From Cyclobacteriaceae bacterium (GTDB lineage Bacteria; Bacteroidota; Bacteroidia; Cytophagales; Cyclobacteriaceae), in assembly GCA_028285445.1 (NCBI GenBank), contig JANQPQ010000004.1, positions 175,469-239,468 of the forward strand: DNA of 64,000 bases. The letters run 5' to 3'. The position numbers and the translations under genes are program-made. Positions 16,464-25,217 of the stretch are shown here, piece after piece. Within the stretch, counting starts at the first letter, position 1. The number at the start of each line of letters is the position of its first letter. The notes beneath the pieces were generated by a model that was not told where the DNA came from, ran no database searches, and was given only the letters and a program-made list of their open reading frames with translations.

Positions 16464-17338
16464 TTGAGATTAAGGTACAGAAGGAATTACTCTCAGGAAC
16501 AGGCTCCATGACCCTTGATATGGATTTGCAAGTTGAGACCGGATCCCTCATTGCGGTCTACGGTCAATCTGGTGCAGGAAAAACTTCACTGTTGCGAATA
16601 CTGGCCGGATTAATGATCGCGGATGCAGGATATATCAAGGTTGATGATTTAGTATGGTTTGACAGTTCGTCCAAAGTCTACCTTCCCGCCCAAAAACGGC
16701 GCATAGGCTTTGTTCCTCAGCAATATGCCCTATTCCCTAATCTCACAGTGAAGGGAAATCTTGAATACGCTCTGAACAAAGGGCAAAGTACATCTAAAGT
16801 TGATGAACTTTTAGAATTAATGGAGCTTGCAAACTTACAACAGCAGAAGCCGGGTTCTCTTTCCGGGGGGCAGCAACAGCGTGTAGCTTTAGCCAGAGCC
16901 ATTATTCGCCAGCCATCAATATTACTCCTGGATGAACCTCTCTCAGCCCTTGACGATGAGATGAGATTTTCACTTCAGGATTATATCTTGAAAATTCATC
17001 AGGAGTTCAACCTTACCTCCTTCATAGTTAGTCATGATCTGGCTGAGATCTACAAAATGGCTGATAAGGTGCTTGTAATAGACAACGGCACAGTAACCAG
17101 CTTTGGCGCACCAGAAGAAGTATTTGCTAATAAGCAAATCAGTGGAAAATATAGGTTTACCGGTACTGTTGTCAACATCGTCCCAAGCGACGAGGTATAT
17201 ATAATAAGCGTGCTGGTTGACAGGAACCTGATCAAGGTAATAGCCACCAAGGACGAGGCCTCGCAGCTGCAAAAAGGCAACAAGGTAATGGTAGTATCCA
17301 AGGCCTTCAATCCGCTGATTATAAAACTGGAAGCCTAG
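16460..17338 (+). CDS. modC: Molybdate ABC transporter ATP-binding protein ModC
   Basis: A 292-residue ATPase. Walker A is GQSGAGKTS (residues 35-43), the Q-loop is FVPQQYALFPNL, the signature is LSGGQQQRVALARA (~133-146), Walker B is ILLLDEPLSALDD (~153-165) and the H-loop is SHDL. A single C-terminal TOBE domain (~230-290) follows, shorter than the double domain of many ModC proteins; the separate di-Mop protein could make up for that. Last gene of the modA-mop-modB-modC run. Confidence 0.94.
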   Translation: MIEIKVQKELLSGTGSMTLDMDLQVETGSLIAVYGQSGAGKTSLLRILAGLMIADAGYIKVDDLVWFDSSSKVYLPAQKRRIGFVPQQYALFPNLTVKGNLEYALNKGQSTSKVDELLELMELANLQQQKPGSLSGGQQQRVALARAIIRQPSILLLDEPLSALDDEMRFSLQDYILKIHQEFNLTSFIVSHDLAEIYKMADKVLVIDNGTVTSFGAPEEVFANKQISGKYRFTGTVVNIVPSDEVYIISVLVDRNLIKVIATKDEASQLQKGNKVMVVSKAFNPLIIKLEA

Positions 17339-17404
17339 AGTTACGGAGGCATTTAACTTATTTGGGCACCTTATCAAGTTAATGATCCCCTTATAGCATT
17401 ACGC

Positions 17405-17435
17405 TTGCTGGAAAATGGCATTCTTTCTATTTTAA
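17405..17435 (+). promoter_or_regulatory. Candidate promoter of the tricorn-like protease gene
   Basis: TTG at 17405-17407 and TATTTTAA at 17428-17435 are 20 bases apart, the spacing of Bacteroidota promoters; the -7 element departs from TAnnTTTG in its last two bases. The leader would be about 20 bases. Further upstream, TTAACTT (17353-17359) and AAGTTAA (17376-17382) form a perfect inverted repeat. Confidence 0.35.
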
Positions 17436-17460
17436 TCGAAAGTCATAAAATCAATCTATC

Positions 17461-20400
17461 ATGCTTCTCATCTCCCAACCAAAAAAACAACTAATCTTAT
17501 TTCTGCTCATTGCGGCGGTGTCATTTTCAGGCTGGTCGCAAGGCTTTGAAGGATATTATCGTTTTCCAGATATTCATAATCAAACAGTGTACTTTACGGC
17601 TGAAGGCGATATTTGGAAAGTGGAGCTTACCGGCGGGTTGGCGCAGCGGCTAACCTCCCATCCGGGAGAAGAAACCAATGTGACTATATCCCCCGATGGC
17701 CAAACTTTGGCTTTTTCAGCACAATACGAAGGACCCACTGAAATCTATACCATGCCTACCACAGGTGGTTTGCCAGTGCGGTGGACTTATGAAGAACAGT
17801 TTTCTACAGCTAACACCTGGACTCCTGATGGTCAGGTGATATATGCTACCACGCACTACTCCACCCTTCCTGATCAGCAATTAGTAGCAATAAACCCAGG
17901 CACCAAAGTGAAGTCCAGAATTCCACTGAGCCAGGCTAGCGAAGCTAACTACGACGCCACAGGAAACACCCTGTACTTTGTGCGGCCCGGCTACCACCGC
18001 AACGTAACTAAACGCTACCGAGGTGGCACTGCCAGACAAATCTGGAAGTTCAGCCAAGGAGACAATGAGGCTACATTGCTAACCACTGGCCATGCTGGTG
18101 AAAGCCATCATCCCATGTGGTGGAATAATCGAATCTATTTCATCACCGACCGCGATGGCACCATGAATATCTGGTCTATGAATGAAGGTGGTGGTGATCT
18201 TAAGCAGCATACTAAACACACCGGTTTCGATGTGAGAGATGGTGACCTGGCGAATGGCCATATAGTCTACCAGGTAGGAGCAGACATCTGGCACTATGAT
18301 ATTGGCAATGACAACAGCAAGAAGATACCTATTACTCTGGCTTCAGATCTGGACCAGTTGAGAGAAAAATGGGAAGAGAGCCCCGGCAACTACATAACTT
18401 CGGTTCATCCCAATGCAGATGGGAGTAAAATTGCCATTACAGCCCGTGGACGAGTATTTGTAGCCCCAGTGAAAGAGGGCAGATTTACGCAGCTGTCAGA
18501 CAAAAGAAATGTAAGATACCGCGATGCTATCTTTTCAAGCGATGGTAGTCAAGTGATTGCGCTGTCCGATGAAAGTGGAGAATTTGAATTTGTTACTAAG
18601 GCTACCACCGCGGTTGGCACCGAGAGACAAATCACCAATAATGGCAATATTCTGCGATACCGGGGTATGCCTTCTCCAGATGGTAAGTGGCTGGCTTTCG
18701 ACGACCTTAACCAGGATATGTGGATAGCTGATCTACAAAATGGCAGAACAACCAAGATCTCAACAAACAATGAGGGCATTGGGCAATTCTCGTGGTCATC
18801 GGATAGCAAATGGCTTGCTTTTGTACAGACTGCTGCCAACACCATGGCTCAAATCCACATCTATAATATAGATAGCAAACAATTAACCGCAGTTACCACT
18901 GATCGAGCAAACAGCATAAGCCCGGTGTGGAGCCCCGATGGCAGATTCTTATACTTCCTCTCTGATAGAAACTTTCGCTCGCTGGTAGGGGCACCTTGGG
19001 GCTCACGTCAGCCTGAGCCTTATTTTGACCGAAAGTTCAAGATCTATTATCTGCCCCTGCAAAGAACCTACCGCTCTCCTTTCAGACCCAGCGACGAGCT
19101 TGCCCCTGATGCTAAGGCTGGCAACAACTCTGAAGCCATTACTATCGATCTTAATAACATTCAGAAACGAATTGCTGAAGTACCGGTGCGGGCTGGTAAC
19201 TATCGCGGCTTGGCGGTGAATAAGAAAGCGCTTTATACCATTTCAAGAGAAACCGGCATTGGCGCCAAAAGTCATCTTTCTTTTGTGAAACTGGATAGCG
19301 ATGATTCAGAATTAAAAACCATGGTTTCTGATGTCAACGCATTTGAAATGACCAAGAACAGGGAGAAAATATTGGTTCGGAAGGGAAGGAATTACCACAT
19401 GGTGGCAGCCGGTACCAGTAAAGTCGGCAATCTCGGGAATTCACGCATCAGTCTTAGTGGATGGAAATTCAGCATTACTCCGAAGGAAGACTGGAAACAG
19501 ATTTTCACAGATGCCTGGCGCATGGAACGCGACTATTTTTATGATCAGAATATGCATGGCGTAAACTGGCAAGCCATGCATGACAAGTACATGCCTTTAG
19601 TGGACCGCGTGACCACACGTAATGAGTTGTCAGACCTGATTGGCCGGTTTGTTGGTGAATTATCAGCATTGCATACCAGCGTGAGAGGTGGTGATACAAG
19701 GTCTTCTCCGCAGGATATTACGGTGGCCAGCCTTGGCGCAAGATTTACTCGCAACGAAAGAGCCGGGGGCTATGTTATCGACTACATCTACCAGGCAGAC
19801 CCTGATTACCCAAATGAGAAATCTCCCTTAGACGATCCGTACCTGGACATAGCGGTTGGAGATATTATAAGAAGTGTAAATGGTCTGAATGCACTTTCTG
19901 GTAACGATCTGGGTGAACTTCTCAGAAACCAAGCAGGCAAGCAAGTACGATTGAACATCCAGGATGTTTCAACTAAGTCATCCCGGGATGTAATCGTAAA
20001 ACCTATGGGTAACGATTTCAATCTGCGCTATCGCGACTGGGAATATACACGTCGACTACAGGTTGAAAGTAGCTCGAGCAATCAAATTGGATATGTCCAT
20101 TTACGAGCTATGGGAAGCAATGATCTGTCGCAGTGGTATCGCGAGTTTTACCCGGTTTTTGACCGACCTGGGCTGATTGTGGATGTGAGACATAACCGCG
20201 GTGGCAACATCGAGAGCTTCATCCTGGAAAAACTTATGCGCAAAGCCTGGATGTACTGGAAAGGCCGATCTGGTGAACCATACTGGAACATGCAGTACGC
20301 CTATCGTGGCCATATTGTGGTTTTGGTTGACGAAAATACCGCTTCTGATGGCGAAGCCTTCGCGGAAGGTTTTAGGAGACTGGAAATGGGGCAGGTTATT

Positions 20401-20694
20401 GGTAAGCGAACCTGGGGCGGCGAAATCTGGCTCAGTGGTGTAAACCGGCTTACCGATGGTGGCATTGCCCGAGCGCCAATGTTTGGTGTTTACGGAGCTG
20501 AAGGTGAATGGCTTATTGAGAACCATGGATTTGAACCAGATGTTGAAGTTGATAATCTGCCACACGCTACATTCAATGGTAAAGATGCTCAGTTGGAAGC
20601 CGCCATAGCGCATTTACAAGAATTGATTAGAAAAGATCCCAGGTCTGTACCTCCAGTACCGGCATATCCGGATAAGTCGTTTGATAATAAGTAG
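17461..20694 (+). CDS. Tricorn-protease-like S41 peptidase
   Basis: A 1077-residue secreted peptidase. A signal peptide covers ~1-27. Then come TolB/WD40-like propeller blades (many SPDG/SPDGK/SWSSD repeats, ~35-560), a core domain, a PDZ domain (~760-850) and the C-terminal S41 domain. The catalytic residues align with tricorn: His738 (ALHTSVRGGD), Ser962 (DENTASDGEAF) and Glu1020 (ENHGFEPD). Tricorn degrades oligopeptides of 6-12 residues; in Bacteroidota the enzyme is periplasmic because of the signal peptide. Monocistronic; it ends at a long inverted repeat shared with the convergent kelch gene. Confidence 0.95.
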   Translation: MLLISQPKKQLILFLLIAAVSFSGWSQGFEGYYRFPDIHNQTVYFTAEGDIWKVELTGGLAQRLTSHPGEETNVTISPDGQTLAFSAQYEGPTEIYTMPTTGGLPVRWTYEEQFSTANTWTPDGQVIYATTHYSTLPDQQLVAINPGTKVKSRIPLSQASEANYDATGNTLYFVRPGYHRNVTKRYRGGTARQIWKFSQGDNEATLLTTGHAGESHHPMWWNNRIYFITDRDGTMNIWSMNEGGGDLKQHTKHTGFDVRDGDLANGHIVYQVGADIWHYDIGNDNSKKIPITLASDLDQLREKWEESPGNYITSVHPNADGSKIAITARGRVFVAPVKEGRFTQLSDKRNVRYRDAIFSSDGSQVIALSDESGEFEFVTKATTAVGTERQITNNGNILRYRGMPSPDGKWLAFDDLNQDMWIADLQNGRTTKISTNNEGIGQFSWSSDSKWLAFVQTAANTMAQIHIYNIDSKQLTAVTTDRANSISPVWSPDGRFLYFLSDRNFRSLVGAPWGSRQPEPYFDRKFKIYYLPLQRTYRSPFRPSDELAPDAKAGNNSEAITIDLNNIQKRIAEVPVRAGNYRGLAVNKKALYTISRETGIGAKSHLSFVKLDSDDSELKTMVSDVNAFEMTKNREKILVRKGRNYHMVAAGTSKVGNLGNSRISLSGWKFSITPKEDWKQIFTDAWRMERDYFYDQNMHGVNWQAMHDKYMPLVDRVTTRNELSDLIGRFVGELSALHTSVRGGDTRSSPQDITVASLGARFTRNERAGGYVIDYIYQADPDYPNEKSPLDDPYLDIAVGDIIRSVNGLNALSGNDLGELLRNQAGKQVRLNIQDVSTKSSRDVIVKPMGNDFNLRYRDWEYTRRLQVESSSSNQIGYVHLRAMGSNDLSQWYREFYPVFDRPGLIVDVRHNRGGNIESFILEKLMRKAWMYWKGRSGEPYWNMQYAYRGHIVVLVDENTASDGEAFAEGFRRLEMGQVIGKRTWGGEIWLSGVNRLTDGGIARAPMFGVYGAEGEWLIENHGFEPDVEVDNLPHATFNGKDAQLEAAIAHLQELIRKDPRSVPPVPAYPDKSFDNK

Positions 20695-20709
20695 CTGGGT
20701 TCAAGTTTA

Positions 20710-20758
20710 AGGTCTAAAGTTTGCGGTCGATAAAATTGAGACTTCAAACTTTAGACTT
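20710..20758. terminator. Inverted repeat between convergent genes, likely bidirectional terminator
   Basis: Arms of 19 bases (20710-20728 and 20740-20758) match at 16 positions, with core TCTAAAGTTTG/CAAACTTTAGA and an 11-base loop. It fills most of the 69 bases between the convergent tricorn and kelch genes. It lacks the usual T run, so termination is probable but not certain. Confidence 0.5.
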
Positions 20759-20763
20759 CACAC

Positions 20764-21735
20764 TTACCTTATTCTCTCCCACTTCTCTCCATCCCAACGC
20801 CAAAAATCACCCAGGGGAAGCTGCTCTCCATCAACATATTCCTTTCCTCCATAGAGGTAAGAAACCTTGTTCTTTGAGTCGTAGGTTAGCCCGATACTAT
20901 GCCTTGCAGATGGGCCCTCCACATTCAGATTTTTCACATTACTACCTTCCAGGGTCAAGCTATTAGCCTGCGGCACGTATCGATAATTCTTACCGCCAAA
21001 AATTAGCACAGCTCCCCTTTCTTCGTCATAGACCATAGCATGATGATCGAGAGAGGAATTATCATAGGGGCCACCACGAGATTGCCAGCCCTCACTGTCC
21101 CATTCCCAAATATCTGCATATTGGCCATTGATCCATAATCCGCCAAACATCTCAACTTTGTCTGTGGCCTTGTTATAGCACATAGCGAAACTGGCCCTTT
21201 TGGGAGGCGAAATACCGGTCAATTTCTTCCACTCTCCATCCCATTGCCATGTCTCTCCGCTGACGCCGTCGCCGGTCCAACCACCGTAAGCCAATAATAA
21301 TTGCGATTGCGGTAGATAAACCATTTGATGATGGTCGGCCTGGAAGTCGCTGTCTACACTAATTTGAGTCCATCTGGTACCATCCCATTCCCAGGAATCG
21401 GAATAAGTAATGTTGCCAACTCCCCTGCCACCATGTATTATTATGTTACCTCTTTTTGGGTGGAAGGCCATTGCAGCAAAACCTCGAGGCGCCGGGCCTA
21501 TTACCTCCCTCCTATGCCATTTGCTACCATCCCATACCCAGGTGTCTCCGATGTAACTTCCACGCTCCTGAGCGCCGCCAAAAAGTAATATCTCATCTCT
21601 AACCGGATCATGCACAAAAACGTGGCCCCAACGGTTGCCAGGGTTATTATCTTGAGCAGCCAGCTTATTTATTGGAATGGCAATCAGTACGCAAAAGCTA
21701 GCTGCCAGAATGGTGGGTATTTTTACTCGTGGCAT
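20764..21735 (-). CDS. Secreted kelch-repeat protein
   Basis: A 323-residue exported protein. The signal peptide is PTILAASFCVLIAIPINKLAAQ. Five to six kelch repeats follow, each with a double glycine after a hydrophobic strand (EILLFGG, NIIIHGG, LLLAYGG, KVEMFGG, AVLIFGG, VSYLYGG) and a later WxWDG/WEWDG motif. This is a beta-propeller likely to bind protein or glycan; no catalytic residues are recognisable. The start at 21735 is chosen for the signal peptide, over the open frame to 21786. A TAATTTGG element (21756-21763, minus strand) precedes it. Confidence 0.85.
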   Translation of the reverse strand: MPRVKIPTILAASFCVLIAIPINKLAAQDNNPGNRWGHVFVHDPVRDEILLFGGAQERGSYIGDTWVWDGSKWHRREVIGPAPRGFAAMAFHPKRGNIIIHGGRGVGNITYSDSWEWDGTRWTQISVDSDFQADHHQMVYLPQSQLLLAYGGWTGDGVSGETWQWDGEWKKLTGISPPKRASFAMCYNKATDKVEMFGGLWINGQYADIWEWDSEGWQSRGGPYDNSSLDHHAMVYDEERGAVLIFGGKNYRYVPQANSLTLEGSNVKNLNVEGPSARHSIGLTYDSKNKVSYLYGGKEYVDGEQLPLGDFWRWDGEKWERIR

Positions 21736-21893
21736 AACAAATTGGTTCGGCCATTCCAAATTACATTTGACCTTAGTAATCCTCAATACGCAAATCCGGG
21801 AATCCCCTGGTTGCTGCTAATCACTGACTATAACACTGCTTACTTTCGACATACAACTCTTCGAAGAACAAGTTGTTTCCAACTGGTTCGCCC

Positions 21894-21910
21894 ATTAATG
21901 TGTCATTAAT
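21894..21910. promoter_or_regulatory. 17-base perfect palindrome upstream of the TonB receptor gene
   Basis: ATTAATG (21894-21900), TGT, CATTAAT (21904-21910). It stands 76 bases before the receptor ATG, a normal place for an operator. The half-sites recall metal-regulator boxes, but no regulator is nearby, so the binding protein is unknown. Confidence 0.4.
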
Positions 21911-21985
21911 ACAGCCCTCTTCATATCAGCCTGCAAGACAATATTACTCAGTTGTTCCTGTTAACTAGTTACCAAGCTTACTACA

Positions 21986-24328
21986 ATGATTAACACCGCC
22001 TATCGCCAACTGACAATAGCCCTGTTTTTTATTCCCATACTATCCTACAGTCAAGAAGAATACACACTTAGCGGATATGTTCGCGAGGCCGGCAGTCAGG
22101 AGCTATTACCAGGTGTAACAATTTATTTTCCGGCTATTGAGGCCGGTACAACAACCAATTTATATGGGTTTTACTCAATCACATTACCAGGTGGTAGCTA
22201 TGATATGAGAGTATCTTTTGTTGGCTATGAATTAATAAATCAAACGATAGATCTATCAACAGATAAAACCATTCACTTCAATCTGAATCAGGCCAATTTG
22301 ACTTTGGAGGGAGTAACTATCAATGCTGAACGAGACGAGCGGTTGAGTGAAGAGGTTCAGATGAGCTTACTGAAAATTCCGGTGGAACAATTCCAGGACA
22401 TACCTTCCCTCATGGGAGAAAAGGATGTGCTTAAAACTCTCCAACTAATGCCTGGGGTGCAATCTGGAACAGAAGGCAGCAGTGGCCTTTATGTTCGCGG
22501 AGGCGGTGCTGATCAAAACTTAATTATTCTTGATGATGCCATAGTTTACAATGCGAGCCATCTTTTCGGTTTCTTTTCGGTTTTCAATGGCGATGCCCTT
22601 AAAAGTGTTGAGCTATACAAGGGTGGTTTCCCAGCGAGGTTTGGAGGGCGCCTATCATCGGTAATTAATATGACGATGAAGGACGGTAGCAAAGAACATG
22701 TGCAGGGTAAAGCTGGCATTGGCTTAATCTCATCAAATGTCACCGTTGAGGGACCCATTAATGAAAAGTCATCTTTCCTGATTTCCGGCAGGCGTACTTA
22801 CATAGATCTGCTTCTTGCTCCTCTACTGCCCGCCGACAGTAAAGGTGGATATTTTTTTCACGACTTTAATGCGAAATACAACTACGACTTCGGGCCTAAA
22901 AACCGGCTCTTTGTAAGCGGTTACTTTGGCCGGGACAAGTTTTGGAGTAGGGAGAAGTATGAAGACGGAGATAGATTTAATGCCGGAATAGGATGGGGCA
23001 ATGGCACCGGCACTATAAGGTGGAATCACCTATTCAACAATAAACTATTTGCCAACACTTCCTTTATCTACAGCAACTTCTCATTCAAAATAGACCAGGA
23101 AGACAGATTTAATGATAATACCTTCCGTATGGAATACCTTTCGAAAGTGGAGGACATGGCGCTGAAGTTCGATGTTGACTACCTTCCTAATCCCAATCAC
23201 ACTATTAAAGCTGGCGCCAACGCTATTTATCACCAATTCTCTCCTCGCGCTTTTGTCCTGGAAGATACTCAAACCAGCGACTTTCGAGATTCAAATGATT
23301 TATTCGACAATTGGGAGCTGGCTGCCTACGTTGAAGATGAATTTAAGCCGATTCGGAAGCTTTCAGTCAACGCCGGAATAAGGCTTACTTTCTTCTCGCT
23401 GGACGGTGATGCCGTATTTAAACCAGAACCAAGAATTTCAATGGCCTACACACTGAAGGACAATCTGGCGCTTAAAGGCTCCTATGCCAGGATGAACCAA
23501 TATGTGCACCTGCTCACCAACTCTGGCATCGGGCTACCTACAGATCTCTGGGTGCCATCCACCAAACAGGTAAAACCCGAATCATCTCAGCAAATCGCAC
23601 TCGGCTTGGCAAAAGATGTACCATCACGAAACTTATCAATCTCCATTGAAACCTACTATAAGAAGTCAGACAATGTAATAAACTACAAAGAGGGGGCCAC
23701 CTTCCTGGACTTAGATGACCTGGAAAATGGCGACGAGTTTGATTTCCAAGACAAGGTTGTGCTGGGTGAGGGCAGAAGTTATGGCGCTGAGTTCCTGGCG
23801 CAGCGCAAGTTCGGAAGAGTTACTGGTTGGATAGGTTATACTTTGTCATGGACTAAACTGAAATTCGATGAGCTAAATCTGGGCCAGGAGTTCTTTGCCA
23901 AATACGACCGACGACATGATTTGTCTATTGTCGGTATTTACAAACCTAACAATCGTATTACCCTCTCTGCTGCATTTGTTTTTGGCTCAGGGCAGGCCTT
24001 CACATTGCCCGTAGCCCGTATCCCGGGATATATCCACTCGATATATGATTCCCGATCATTTTTCTTCAATGACCCCGGAGTATATAGAGAGAGAGGTAAT
24101 TTTCGGGGTGAATCTTATCATCGTTTTGATATCAGTATCCAGTTTCACAAGAAGAAACCCAAAGGAATAAGAACTTGGGAATTAGGGGTATATAACCTCT
24201 ACGGAAGAAAAAATCCTTTCTTCTATTATACCGACTCGCAGTACAATGATGGCACTGTACGGGAAGTACTGAGAAGACAAACCATATTCCCTTTATTACT
24301 ATCAATTAGCTACAAATTTGAGTTTTAA
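21986..24328 (+). CDS. TonB-dependent receptor with carboxypeptidase-regulatory-like domain
   Basis: A 780-residue outer-membrane receptor. The signal peptide is ~1-22. A CarboxypepD_reg-like domain follows (YTLSGYVREAGSQELLPGVTI, ~26-110), then the plug, with LMPGVQSGTEGSSGLYVRGGGADQNLIILDD near 150-185, and a 22-strand barrel ending in an aromatic/charged strand (SYKFEF). It imports a ligand too big for porins, using TonB energy. The overlapping DUF4249 gene downstream is the typical partner of this subclass. Substrate unknown. Confidence 0.93.
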   Translation: MINTAYRQLTIALFFIPILSYSQEEYTLSGYVREAGSQELLPGVTIYFPAIEAGTTTNLYGFYSITLPGGSYDMRVSFVGYELINQTIDLSTDKTIHFNLNQANLTLEGVTINAERDERLSEEVQMSLLKIPVEQFQDIPSLMGEKDVLKTLQLMPGVQSGTEGSSGLYVRGGGADQNLIILDDAIVYNASHLFGFFSVFNGDALKSVELYKGGFPARFGGRLSSVINMTMKDGSKEHVQGKAGIGLISSNVTVEGPINEKSSFLISGRRTYIDLLLAPLLPADSKGGYFFHDFNAKYNYDFGPKNRLFVSGYFGRDKFWSREKYEDGDRFNAGIGWGNGTGTIRWNHLFNNKLFANTSFIYSNFSFKIDQEDRFNDNTFRMEYLSKVEDMALKFDVDYLPNPNHTIKAGANAIYHQFSPRAFVLEDTQTSDFRDSNDLFDNWELAAYVEDEFKPIRKLSVNAGIRLTFFSLDGDAVFKPEPRISMAYTLKDNLALKGSYARMNQYVHLLTNSGIGLPTDLWVPSTKQVKPESSQQIALGLAKDVPSRNLSISIETYYKKSDNVINYKEGATFLDLDDLENGDEFDFQDKVVLGEGRSYGAEFLAQRKFGRVTGWIGYTLSWTKLKFDELNLGQEFFAKYDRRHDLSIVGIYKPNNRITLSAAFVFGSGQAFTLPVARIPGYIHSIYDSRSFFFNDPGVYRERGNFRGESYHRFDISIQFHKKKPKGIRTWELGVYNLYGRKNPFFYYTDSQYNDGTVREVLRRQTIFPLLLSISYKFEF

Positions 24329-25197
24329 TGAAAGCATTATTAAGCCTCGCACTGCTGCTACTGTTATCAAGCTGTGGATTATACACGCTGGATAATGAAG
24401 TAAAAAAAGATCTGGTGGATGAAGAATCCAGATTGGTTATTATCTCATTTATTTCTCCCGATAGTAGTGTTGAAGTACAGTTGTTTCAAACATTACCGCT
24501 CTTTAACACAACCAGGGCTTCTGGCGAACCTCCCTATGTCCATGTCGCTACGGCGGAGGTGACTATAGATGACGGCAGCGGCCAAACTGTAATCCCATAT
24601 TTCGGTGATGAGCAAATCTACAGGCTAAGACCGGATGAGTATAGTATTAATCCTGGAGCAAGTTACTTATTAAGTGTCACCGCCAATTCCGGCTTGCAGG
24701 CAACGGCCAAATGCACAGTACCTTCAGAAGCTGCGATAGCTACTAACGCTACCTACCGCTTTACCTCAGGCGAGTTTAGCAGGGATATTGAGCTTCGCTT
24801 TGAATGGCAAGATATTTCTGACGTAATCAACTATTACCGTATATCCAGCCAAACCGAGATTATTTTTCAGAATCCGTTTGGTGGTAGCCAAGATACAACT
24901 CGTTTGAGGCAGTTTGCAATTGAGGTATTTACTGACTTTGATAGAGATGGAGAGCGAGTTGTTGAAGGAGTAGATATCCCTGGCATTTTCTCCAATCAAT
25001 TCGAAATAGAACAACTCAAAGTCAATGCTTTCTTGCTTACCACTGATGAGCATTACTACAAGTATCATCAATCCATTCAAAACTTTGTTTTTGATGATCC
25101 TTTTGCAGAACCTACAAGGGTTTACACCAACGTAGAGGGTGGGTACGGCATTTTTGGCTCTTACCTGGTACACAACAGGGAATTTGAGCTCGAATAA
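24328..25197 (+). CDS. DUF4249 lipoprotein
   Basis: A 289-residue outer-membrane lipoprotein; the lipobox is LLLLSSC with Cys16. It matches DUF4249, whose members accompany TonB receptors: an N-terminal VIISFISPDSSVEVQLFQT region is followed by beta-rich Ig-like segments and an FGSYLVHNREFEL ending. Its ATG overlaps the receptor stop by one base (TAATG). By analogy it may bind the ligand at the cell surface, but its function is not established. Confidence 0.9.
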   Translation: MKALLSLALLLLLSSCGLYTLDNEVKKDLVDEESRLVIISFISPDSSVEVQLFQTLPLFNTTRASGEPPYVHVATAEVTIDDGSGQTVIPYFGDEQIYRLRPDEYSINPGASYLLSVTANSGLQATAKCTVPSEAAIATNATYRFTSGEFSRDIELRFEWQDISDVINYYRISSQTEIIFQNPFGGSQDTTRLRQFAIEVFTDFDRDGERVVEGVDIPGIFSNQFEIEQLKVNAFLLTTDEHYYKYHQSIQNFVFDDPFAEPTRVYTNVEGGYGIFGSYLVHNREFELE

Positions 25198-25217
25198 TTC
25201 GATGTGCCCAAAACAAC

